A stretch of 64,000 nt of DNA, taken from positions 107,001-171,000 of the forward strand of contig JACEEZ010001188.1 of NCBI GenBank assembly GCA_016584305.1, written 5' to 3'. The notes under the pieces were generated by a model. It saw nothing but the letters and a program-made list of their open reading frames with translations, did not search any database and was not told the origin of the DNA. Positions 37,101 through 46,920 of this stretch are shown piece after piece (position 1 is the first letter of the stretch; every line of letters begins with the position of its first letter). A program made the translations under genes and the position numbers. Source of the DNA: Chionoecetes opilio (taxonomy: Eukaryota > Arthropoda > Malacostraca > Decapoda > Majidae).

Positions 37101-37429
37101 ATTTTCGTACAACCTTAGGAAAATCATATATCTATGTCAGAAATATTTTATAATTTTATAAAAATTTTAATTTTCTTTTGTAAATAACTTTTTAATTTTA
37201 CTCACCCCAGTTTTTTAAGTCGTAACATTGGATTTTTGTCTCTATATTGAAAAGACCCTAATTTACACATCTTGTTATGGGTTTTCGTATATCAAAAGCT
37301 CGATAACGGGAAACCCCCCGTACATGTTTTTATTGAAAAATTTAGTTGAAAGTGCAACCCCCCTTTTTCCTGTCTTCCTAAAATGGACATTTTCTTACTA
37401 GCTTGGCCCCAAGGGGTAGCACTTTTAGC

Positions 37430-37629
37430 ACTTGACATAATTTTCCTTTTCCTTCTTAATAGTTTTTGACATGCGGGGAAAAGGGTAAACCCTTTGCCAT
37501 GTCCTTCACCGCCCCGCCTTCGTCAAATTTCTTGAGAATCGCTATCTTAGTCTCTAGTGTTATGGCTTTTTTGGCTTTCTTGGGCTTAGGACCACCAACA
37601 CTAGCACTGGCACCATGCTTGGGAGGCAT
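37430..37629 (-). pseudogene. CENP-B/Tigger1-type transposase N-terminus (T3)
   Basis: The minus-strand ATG at 37629 gives MPPKHGASASVGGPKPKKAK, then KAITLETKIAILKKFDEGGA and VKDMAKGL. This is the helix-turn-helix start typical of Tigger1-like transposases. The frame is lost after about 55 codons (PFSPHVKNY, stop), where extra C/T bases occur. It lies outside the T2 ends and inside the T3 ends, so it belongs to T3. Confidence 0.8.
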
Positions 37630-37975
37630 TATTCACTGAAATAATCACTGAAATGTCTGATTATACACAATAATGTTCATAAACACAGCACGACCGGTCG
37701 GAGAATATGTAAACAAACAATCTTGAGCGTCCCCGCATGTGGATGTGCTGAGCCAATGGTTCTGTTTACTGAACTTTTTACAATATTTAGGTGCTATAAA
37801 TATTCTTACTATTTATGTATTAATTTTTTTTTGTTTGTTTTGTTTATGAATTTACGAACTTTTGTTCGTAACTTCGAATTATCATGTGTAAACCGAATTT
37901 TGGGACAAAATAATTTTGTTCGTATCTTCGAAAATTCGTAAATAGAGTGTTCGTAAATCGCGGTATGAGTATACG

Positions 37976-38246
37976 TGAAGAATTTTGGGTGTTTCTGATA
38001 TATTTTTTGGGCGATATGGCATATACTTGCATCCTTTATGGGTGCAGCAAGAAAACTGTGCCTTTCCAGAGAGCTTAGCACCCATTTTCGACCTATTTGG
38101 CCATGATATATGTGTGCAGCGCCGGGGAGAGGCGGGCGGTGTCAAACAGATTGTCTCGCTGCACACCTCTTGCCCGCCTCTACCTCTTGCCCGCCTAGGC
38201 CATATTGCAATTTTTTTTTTTACAGAAACACCCAAAATTCTTCAAG
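37976..38246. mobile_element. 270-bp MITE-like inverted-repeat unit
   Basis: TGAAGAATTTTGGGTGTTTC then TG (37976-37997) is the reverse complement of 38223-38244. Its outer edge touches the T3 right end at 37971. CTCTTGCCCGCCT is repeated inside (38167-38195). No coding. Confidence 0.65.
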
Positions 38247-38429
38247 TATTATCATTTTTTCTGAGTTTACGTGTATATGTATTAGCACCGGGCTGGGAGG
38301 CTGCCTGCCGTGATGTCACCAGCAAGTTTCACTCCACGGCTGGAATGGGGCTGTTGTTTTTCCTGCGCTTTTTACAAAAGTCATGTTTTTAGGGAAATAA
38401 GGCATGGAAATGAATGATTTTTTGTGGAT

Positions 38430-39278
38430 TACCGTTTACGGCTTATAAGACGCACTTTTTTTCCTTAAAAATACCTTCAATAATACTCGTGCGTCTTCCA
38501 AGACGAATGTTGGAATGAGACTGCCGCCAAGACTGACGGGAGCTGTTCCGCGGCAACTTCCGCCTCGGCAGATTGGCGTCAACACCACCACCTATCATCT
38601 GCTAGTGTTGATGTATCGTTTACCACCAGGTTGTCCCACGTATCACAAGGTAAGACTCTATATAAGTCTGCCACCAGGACCGGCGGGAGCCGTTCCGCGA
38701 CAATTTTTACCTCGGCAGATTGGCGTCAACAACGCCATCTATCGTCTGCTAGTGTTGACATATCATTTACCACCAGGCTATCACACGTATTACAAGCCTT
38801 TTTTCAGTTCTTAAAATTATCACCCATGGCGAATTCATCAAAACTATTTACTTATACTATCCCATACAAGCTAAAAGGAATACAGTACGCCAAATAACAT
38901 GGGAACAGGGCAGCAGAAAGACACTTCGTACCACCACTAGCGCTTACTGAGAAAATTGGTAGATTTTACCACCACCTACCGGTAAAAAATCTATTTAAAT
39001 TTTTTTTTACTTAATTTTTTTTTGCAATGTCTGCTAGTGTTGATTAATCGTCTGCTAGTGTTGATGCAGCATTTACCACCAGACTGTCACACGTATCACA
39101 AGCTCTTTTCAATCCTGGGAGTTATCACCCATAGCGAAGTCATCAAAACGATCTGTAGGTAAAAAATCTGCCGATTTTACTAGAATATTTGTTTTGTGTT
39201 TTTTTTCTTATAAATTTCTTTAAAAAATCAGGGTGCGTCTTCCAAGATGCAGCGTCTTATAAGCCGTAAAATACGGTA
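38430..39278. mobile_element. TACCGTATTTT-family element with internal repeats
   Basis: Ends TACCGTTTACGGCTTATAAG (38430) and CTTATAAGCCGTAAAATACG then GTA (39278). Inside, a unit with CGGGAGC.GTTCCGCG and CTCGGCAGATTGGCGTCAAC is repeated with a period of about 148 bp (from 38521 and 38669). The closest relative is 58018-58585. Confidence 0.75.
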
Positions 39279-39338
39279 GGTATTTTGAATGAGCATTCAG
39301 CATATTTATGCAAAGAAAAATGGGTCTGGACGATTACT

Positions 39339-41268
39339 TTAAGGAGAGCAGAGTCCCGCTTGATTGGAAAAGAGAAAATATTGTACCAATTTACAAAGGA
39401 GGAGACAAAGAAGAACCAATAAATTACAGGTCAGTATCATTAACAAGCGTAGTGGCAAAAATGTGTGAAAAAATTGTGAAGGACAGATGGTTGAAATATT
39501 TGGAAGAGACAAACACACTCGCAGGTGGCCAGTTTGGATTTAGAGGAGGAATGTCATGTACAACAAACTTATTAAGCTTTTACTCGATAGTGATCGATGT
39601 GACACAGGAAAGAGAGGGGTGGGTCCATTACATATACAGTGGTACCTTGCCTTACGAGTTTAATTCGTTCATTGATCGAGCTCGTAACTCAATTTGCTCG
39701 TATATCAAATCAATTATCCCCATTGAAATTAATTGAAATACCATCAATCCGTTCCAGCCCACAAAAAACCACCACAATTTTTTTACTGTACCTATATGAC
39801 TGGACTGCATTCACCCTCCGCCATTTGCATTTGCCAGTGTTTACACTGTGTATCAATCAGCTGTTGGAAACAGCTGTGGGTGGAACTGCCGCTAAACGTA
39901 CTGCACTCACCCTCCGCCATTTGCATTCGCCAGTGTTTAAACTCTGTGTATCAGCTGTTGAAAACAGCTGTGGGTGGAACTGCTGCTAAACGTACTGCAC
40001 TCACCCTCCGCCATTTGCATTCGCCAGTGTTTACACTCTGTGTATCTCGCTCGCTCGTATAAAAAAAAAAAAAAAAATCATAACTCGGATTTTGGCTCAC
40101 AACTCAAAGCAAAAACTTGACCGAGCGACTGCTCGTAACTCGGAAAACTCGTAAGTTGGGGCACTCGTAAGTCAAGGTACCAGTGTACCTGGACCTAAAG
40201 AAGGCATTTGACAAGGTACCTCACAAGAGACTGCTCTGGAAGCTAGAACATGTAGGAGGATTGAAGGGTGGTTTGCTGAAGTGGATGCAAGACTTTTTGA
40301 GCAACAGAGAGATGAGAACAGTAATAAAAGATCAGAAGTCAGAATGGTGCAGAGTGATAAGTGGAGTTCCTCAAGGATCAGCATTGGCCCCAGTGATGTT
40401 CTTGGTCTATGTAAATGATATGACAGATGGAGTGAATAGTTATATGAGTTTATTCGCTGATGATGCTAAATTACTAAGAAAAGTAGAAAGTAAAGAGGAC
40501 TGTGAGGATTCACAAAAGGATCTAGATAAGATTTTCAGATGGAGTCAACTATGGGAAATGGAGTTTAATGCTGAAAAGTGTAAAGTGATGGAAATGGGCA
40601 GTAGCAAAAAGAGACAGAGAGGAAAGTATTCGATGGGAAATGAATGGATAATCAAAACAAAGGTCGAAAAAGATCTGGGAGTATGGATTACGGATAATTT
40701 GTCACATGAGAAACATATAAACAAGATCACAGGAGATACATATCAGTTGCTGAGGAATATAAGAATGGCATTCAAATATCTGGATGAAGAGATGATTAAG
40801 AAATTGATAACTTCTTTGATTCGACCAAGGGAAATATGCGGCAGTGATCTGGTCACCACATAAAAAGAAGGATATAAGGAAGATTGAGAGAATACAAAGA
40901 GCAGCCACAAAAATGGCTCCAAGCCTGAGAGATTTACCATATGAGGAAAGACTTTCAAGACTGAAACTCCCAACTCTTGAGAAAAGAAGAAAAAGGGGAG
41001 ATTTTATAGCAGTGTATAGAGCACCAATGGGTCTGGAAAAAATTGATAGAGAAGATCTGTTTGTGTGGGACAATAGAAGTACAAGAGGTCATGAGAAGAA
41101 ATTGAAAAGGACAACATGCAAGAGGGACATACAACAATACAACTTCCCGTATAGAAGCATAGAAGCCTAGCTTAACCTTGATGCAGAAGTGATTAACGCT
41201 AGAAATATTCAGGATTTCAAAGGCAAGCTGGATAATAGTAGATTTGGAGACGGGACAGTACGAGCATA
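39339..41268 (+). pseudogene. LINE family 1 ORF2, copy B/C: reverse transcriptase and C-terminus
   Basis: It resumes at KESRVPLDWKRENIVPI after the TTAA insertion, with NYRSVSLTSV, QFGFRGGMSC, then a MITE (39637-40185), YLDLKKAFDKVPH, GVPQGSALAP, FADDAKLL (near 40450) and KKDLGVW-like text. A short deletion near 40828 shifts the frame, and a TAG at about 41167 replaces the Trp of IEAW in copy A. The end FKGKLDNSRFGDG is intact. The FADD box and RT motifs before the frameshift are unbroken. Confidence 0.88.
39637..40185. mobile_element. Tigger-like MITE in the LINE RT, complete, TA duplication
   Basis: It starts CAGTGGTACCTTGCCTTACG after TA (39635-39636) and ends AAGGTACCAGTG before TA (40186-40187). 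Removing it rejoins HYIY to LDLKKAFDKV in frame. Inside, a unit with CATTTGCATTCGCCAGTGTT is repeated three times (39820-40050). Confidence 0.9.
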
Positions 41269-41466
41269 GCTCTTTACCTGCATGTTACAACTAGGTAAAT
41301 ACAGTACCCTCCCGAGTTTTCACGGCTTGTGAGTTTCGCGATCCTCGAGTTTCGCGCTTAGTCCTAAATTCTTACCATCCCGACTTTTGTGCATTATATC
41401 CCTGAGTTTCGCGCTGCTTTGTACACTTTTTTTTTTTTTTTTTTTTTTTTCTTTTTCTTTTTTCCG

Positions 41467-41496
<30 letters not shown>

Positions 41497-41499
<3 letters not shown>

Positions 41500-41584
41500 C
41501 GTGCGTGCCTACAGCGCCGTTAGGCCGTGAGCTCCAGGGGTGGGATTGATGGTAGGCCCTGGAGGATCACTTGAGGGCTGTGAT
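41497..41584 (-). repeat. SINE 3' part, split by a 6.9-kb element
   Basis: The minus-strand SINE 3' end (CTACAGCGCCGTTAGGC, GGTAGGCCCTGGAGG) runs up to GGCTGTGAT, where it breaks. It resumes at 48495. Confidence 0.8.
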
Positions 41585-41913
41585 CTTGGAGGAAGTATGG
41601 GTGGAGACGCCCCGAGCCGCTCGGCCTGTGTTGTCAGTTGAAGCCACTTTTCTCCCCCGTCCGCCACACTGTTGTGGGCAATGTCACGCACTGGCTGACT
41701 GAGATACCACTCTGTCTTTTCACTTTTTACACTGTTTGCACTTAATGATATCACGGTGTGTGAAATTATACTTCTGTGATACTGCTAACCATATATTACA
41801 GATCATATTATTGCATATTATTGCATATTGGGTCCCTTTATTGAATATATGTCTGGCGGTGAACTGCCTGGCTGTGTCAGTCAGTTATCACTCCTAACAT
41901 ATATATTAACTTG

Positions 41914-42347
41914 CATAACTATTACTAGTGAATTACACCTAATTATCAAACAAGGGTCACACGTATTATAACTTCCGTACAGGATAGGTGCATGTAATTA
42001 ACATCAAAAGAATCAGTGTATTTTTAGAAACATTATAAACATATAATTATATATCTATGTAATGTATATATAATTATATGTTTATCTTTCCTCCTCTGTT
42101 GCACCGTGAGACCCATGAACACCTTGCACTCTCAAAGTATGTCACAGGACAAATGCCTAGTTGTCAGCATAAAGTATAGGATCAACAAGAAGTGATAAGA
42201 AGCCAGAATCACGAGGAGGAGGAGGAGAAGCCCTCGGACATCGACGCTATCAACACGCACCTCTCACTCGCCCCGTCCGACACTCCCTGGCTGTGCTCAA
42301 GACATTCATTGTACTTGGTTGTAATCTCTACGCTCCTTACTGGACTC
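41914..42347. repeat. Left arm of a 0.43-kb inverted repeat
   Basis: It runs from CATAACTATTACTAGTGAAT to CTCCTTACTGGACTC and is nearly identical, in reverse complement, to 45516-45946. It has a small internal palindrome (TATAATTATAT at 42044-42082). Confidence 0.92.
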
Positions 42348-45300
42348 CAACTACACGTCTACAGCACTGCATCTCGTCATGGCAGAACGTAACACCTCCG
42401 CTAGCAACACAGATCATCTCGTCATGGGCCAGCGCAACATCGATACCCCTCCCGCTACACAGCAACACAACGACCACAGCCACAACACCGCCGCTGAAGC
42501 ATTCCGCTGACACAGACTCACTACTACCACTACCAGCCGTTCCTCAGCTACGGACTTAAGCGCGTGCATCACCACACAAATGTCTGAGTATTTTATTCAT
42601 ATTTCTTATGTGTATGTATATGTTATTATTTTTTTCTTAGATTTCTTCTTTGACAGAATGTGTATCTCCGGTGACTGTACTACACCCATCATCCTGGGCA
42701 CTCATCCACGCTGTGTTTCATCCATCACTCACCTGGACCTCACCTATCATACACCAATACGAGTAGCTACCAGCTAAGTAATTGTTTTCAATTATAGGTG
42801 AGCAGGTATATTTCGAGTTAACACAGTGATTTCACATACACGGACAATTTCAACGTTAGAAATATTATTAGTGCTGTTTTAACCTACATTTCCATTTCCA
42901 TTACAATGGCTACGGTAAATACATCTGTTCAGACACCGTCAGGACACTGAAGTCATAATTTTCAGCAAACATATAACTATCCTTTTTACACAAGGCGAAT
43001 TTTTAGACCACGGTATTCCCACACTATTTTGTTTTTCAACAGTAATGCATATATTACAATTCCTGGAGACATAACTCTTACGAGTACACCTTTACTACTA
43101 CTGTACTACTTTATGAGTTCATATTTCCTACTGCACCAGTGCAAACTCCAGAGGTTGACATAAATGCATTAATTAGCGTGCCCGAGCGGCACTGTCACTC
43201 ACTGTCACTGTCACTCACAGTCACAGTTCAGTGTTACCGATTCCTGAACCTGATTCCTGTAATGTTCTCTGTTTTTCGTGATTGTTTAGTTTGAGACGTC
43301 TTACTACATACACGATCGCGAATAATTTTTCGAGTAACTAGAGGATTAGATACAGATGATGCTTCACCAAACACTAATTTTGATACACAGGACACACCTG
43401 TAGTTAATGATGACACACACACTGCTACAACTGATTACCGTCACAAATTGCGATCACACACGGAAAAACAGTAGTGTCATACCATTCCATATCATTACAT
43501 TTTATATCAGTTCACCTGATTATTTTACAATTACCATGTATTCTGAATTTTATTGTGTGTTGTTATCTTTATAGAAAATGTCTACACAACACACCAAGCC
43601 AATGTTATATACGCTCTTGAAAATACTTTACATTGATGTTTTACGAATTTTTTGGTTTAGCTACATATAATTCTGACTAACTATAGAAAAGAATATAATT
43701 GCATTTTACCTTGTAACTCTAGCACGATAGAAACACTAATGTATGACAGATAACTCTTCACATTAGAATACTATTATATTAGAGTTAAAGTTGCACCACA
43801 GTGCATAGCATTATATAATTATTTACTTACACTCCACAATTCAAGGAATTATTTAGCACGTATTGTTGCATGATCACATTATTTACTTACTTTCCTCAAT
43901 GAAAGGAATTATTACACACTTATCATTGCATCACATTATTTACTTACATTCCTCATTTAAAGGAATTCTTACGCACTTAATGTTGAAATACATTAATTAC
44001 TTGCATGACATTGTTATGTATTAACATACATACTAACTCACTTATTGTTACAATACATTATTTACTTGCATGAGATACTAACACACTTATTTGTTGCATA
44101 AATTACATATTTTTCCTTGAATTAATTCCTTACGTCTTAACTGCATGATAACATAACTGTATGCACAACTTAGTATACATGAATTACATTCACTACAGGA
44201 ATGATTTACTTACGTTATTCCTGTTGTACCACGATCACTACTTGAATGATAGGATTGTGTACTTACTAACATATTAAACTAGGTACTATATGCATGACAA
44301 GCAGTTACTCTATAACTTACGTCTTTACACATCTGCATGATGTACGTACGATCACACATATCTTTGAACTACATTCTGCTCACATGTATTGCCTATGTAC
44401 AACTAACTAACCATGTATCATTACTTACTAACAAATTCAAACTCGCAGAGAAGTTACGAATGACTACTTGTCTTAATACAGATCTCAGAAAATATTGATT
44501 GATCACAGATAACCTTATCTCGCATAACATTGTTCACCACTGTCGATTAATAATTCAGTCAGTTTCTCTGCCAGTCAGTTTTTACACTCGCTGATATCAA
44601 TTTATTTTCTACAATAACTGCATTATTTTCATTTATGAATGATGTTTGGCAACCTTAGCTTTGCCCACACACAATGCAACCACATTATTGTGCATCCAGC
44701 GATGTCTCTACCTATGTTATATATCCATTCTTACTATTACTTATTTACATATTACTAGGTTACTTACACCACAGTTACCCACACTGATACACCCACACAG
44801 ATTGTATCAGGCGAGGTCTTGTCAATTTTTCCTTATATTTCTACAGTCCATTACATTCTTTTACTGACACAGTACTATTACTAGTAGGTACATATATTGT
44901 TATACTATGCACACAGCAGCAGCTCTACAGTCAGACGAGCCTTCGTCATTACTTGACTCATTCAGGGTTTTTAACGATTACTTGACAATTTACGATTACG
45001 ATTTCATTACTTGAAATGTTATGTTCTCAATTTTTCCCTGTAATTTTCACAGCTACTTTCGCTGACAGTTGAGTTTGCTAGCTACCATCTCCAGTACACC
45101 TACACTTGAAACACTTAACACTTGACATTTATTAACAGTGATATTTGCACATTGTGGATTTACCCACACTAGTACTGACACATATGTATAATTTTCTCGG
45201 CCATGTAATTTTCTTTGATGTTGAACATTTTGTAATCCATTGTTTTCCATATTTTTCTGTGTATTTAGCTCAGAGTTTACTCACTTTTAGCAATAGGAAT

Positions 45301-45515
45301 TAAGCTTTGGGAAGTTAGAGTTTATATTTTATATATATTTAGCCTTTAGTTAGGTGTACCATTTGTTATTCCCTAGCTAATTCTTATGTGCCTAATTTGA
45401 GGACAAATTATATGTAATATCCCACCGCTGCCACCATTTATATAAGTCTGATAATTGTAGAGACTTATCTGGTATGAGTTAAATTGGTACTTCCAGCTTT
45501 GTACACATTTATTTA
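42348..45515. other. 3.2-kb loop between inverted arms, AT-rich, no protein found
   Basis: A short frame near 42378 (MAERNTSASNTDHLVMGQRN...) starts beside the left arm, is rich in Asn/His/Thr and stops after about 45 codons. The rest is AT-rich with many TTACTTAC words. The element's own protein, if it ever had one, is absent. Confidence 0.5.
43812..44110. repeat. Degenerate ~57-60 bp tandem repeat, about five units
   Basis: ATTTACTTAC followed by a CCTCAATT.AAGGAATT block and TTGCAT recurs at 43821, 43881, 43938, about 43993 and 44059. The later units have decayed. Confidence 0.65.
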
Positions 45516-45946
45516 GAGTCCAGTAAGGAGCGTAGAGATTACAACCAAGTACAATGAATGTCTTGAGCACAGCCAGGGAGTGTCGGACGGGGCGAGTGAG
45601 AGGTGCGTGTTGATAGCGTCGATGTCCGAGGGCTTCTCCTCCTCCTCGTGATTCTGGCTTCTTATCACTTCTTGTTGATCCTATACTTTATGCTGACAAC
45701 TAGGCATTTGTCCTGTGACATACTTTGAGAGTGCAAGGTGTTCATGGGTCTCACGGTGCAACAGAGGAGGAAAGATAAACATATAATTATATATACATTA
45801 CATAGATATATAATTATATGTTTATAATGTTTCTAAAAATACACTGATTCTTTTGATGTTAATTACATGCACCTATCCTGTACGGAAGTTATAATACGTG
45901 TGACCCTTGTTTGATAATTAGGTGTAATTCACTAGTAATAGTTATG
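45516..45946. repeat. Right arm of the 0.43-kb inverted repeat
   Basis: The reverse complement of 41914-42347. Its left boundary is GAGTCCAGTAAGGAGCG. A TGTAATATCCCACC sequence 100 bp further left (45413) resembles an LTR start, but no direct repeat partner was found. Confidence 0.92.
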
Positions 45947-46014
45947 AATATCTCATATCTCGTATTTATATCTCACCTGCAGATATGTCTCAGCTACAGC
46001 CTTGATCAGTAAAA

Positions 46015-46284
46015 TTAGATGATTACTGGCCGGGTCATTATCTGACATGATTTTTCATACCATTTTCTACCAACATTAATTACGCTACACTTGTCAATAT
46101 TAAATTCCATCTGCCACCTGACTACCCACTCGCTTAACTTATCTAAGTCTCCCTGCAAACCGGTTACATTAAACTGCGACCCGATAATTCTACCTGTTAT
46201 AGTATCATCAGCAAACTTGCTGATATCATTGCTAATCCTACTGTCATAGTCGTTGATGCAAATATAAAATAGTAGTGGCACCAA
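46015..46284 (-). pseudogene. LINE family 3 reverse transcriptase fragment
   Basis: The minus strand codes for VPLLFYICINDYDSRI, KFADDTITGRII, LDKLSEWVVRWQMEFNIDKC. FADD is the catalytic box and LQGDLDKL...W..EFN.DKC the usual following block. About 90 codons remain inside the 6.9-kb element. Confidence 0.75.
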
Positions 46285-46920
46285 ATTACTATAATATTAC
46301 TATTAATATAAACCCTACGAACACAATCGCTAAAACTTATACTATTTCTACAGGTACCACCATCACCCCCACCACTATTACTACTATTGGTAACACAATT
46401 ACCAACCCAGTGGTGCAGTAGTTATCACACTTTTCTAACAAGGTCATTGTCTTTGTTTAACAAATTCATGCACGTTTGTTTGAAACATAGTTTTAGAAAT
46501 CAACAAATGCATAACTTACTGGTGAAATGTGATGGATGGGTCAGATTTTTTGTTCGCTTTTTCATTGCACTGAAATGCAACACAACTTTTCATCATAGCA
46601 GAACACACAAGGATCGCGACACTCCTGCCTTTACTTGTCCTCACGAGGTCAATACTAAATGAAGACAGAGAGTATGAGTGGACGTGTAGAAAGGATTTGA
46701 CCTGAGTAAGCATAGCCCAACCCTTAAACAGATCCGCCACTATAGTAATTACCCGACTCAATTCACACTTTTGACCTCACCACCTTACCTTTAACAATGA
46801 AGCCAACGTGCCACCCATGAAGGTAGTGTGCAAGGTGGTCTTCTAGTACTCCCATGCTACCTACATGGTGCCACCCCAATGTAGCAAAACTTATACCCAC
46901 AAAATCGAGAGACCTACATA

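Larger units (their letters stand above)
26094..37320 (-). mobile_element. T2 Tigger-like element, 11.2 kb with nested inserts
   Basis: It starts CAGGGAGGTCCCGAAGATAT after TA (26092-26093) and ends AACGGGAAACCCCCCG before TA (37321-37322). The orientation is inverted relative to the complete MITE at 4164-5654. It carries the transposase tail (26530-27084), then poorly readable sequence, a second diverged tail (33878-34560) and N-terminal non-coding sequence (36745-37320, matching 62130-62634). Confidence 0.75.
25884..37969 (-). mobile_element. T3 Tigger-like element, interrupted by T2
   Basis: The left end CATGGCCACCTCGATTTACG follows TA (25882-25883). The right end TTCGTAAATCGCGGTATGAG precedes TA (37970-37971), a diverged inverse. 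T3 sequence is 25884-26093 and 37321-37969, and the T2 element sits between. A CENP-B-type N-terminus (37430-37629) belongs to T3. Confidence 0.7.
25634..39338. mobile_element. 13.7-kb insertion with TTAA duplication and inverted ends
   Basis: The left end AGTAATCGTCCAGACC (25634-25649) is the reverse complement of GGTCTGGACGATTACT (39323-39338), and TTAA flanks both sides (25630-25633 and 39339-39342). Removing it rejoins ORF2 of the LINE in frame. TTAA duplication is known for piggyBac and Kolobok superfamilies, but the terminal sequence is not the usual CCYT of piggyBac. Nested T3 and T2 elements fill most of it. No transposase clearly of its own was found, unless the 31.0-33.9 kb fragment belongs to it. 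Confidence 0.85.
21556..41301 (+). mobile_element. LINE family 1, copy B/C: one near-full-length element split by insertions
   Basis: 5' UTR (21556-21761), ORF1 (21762-22654) and ORF2 lie in order. ORF2 is split across 22600-25633 and 39339-41268. The left part stops at HSVIQSSL, and the right part resumes at KESRVPLDWKR, which is contiguous in copy A. Insertions: 23356-24156, 24481-25169, 25634-39338 and 39637-40185, plus a T4 element in the 3' tail (41302-49852, tail resuming at 49853). Confidence 0.88.

Noticed and set aside
45413..45946. Possible LTR starting TGTAATATCCC
   Set aside because: The repeated partner at 41914-42347 is inverted, not direct, and the homology does not begin at the TG. 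No primer-binding site or gag/pol found.
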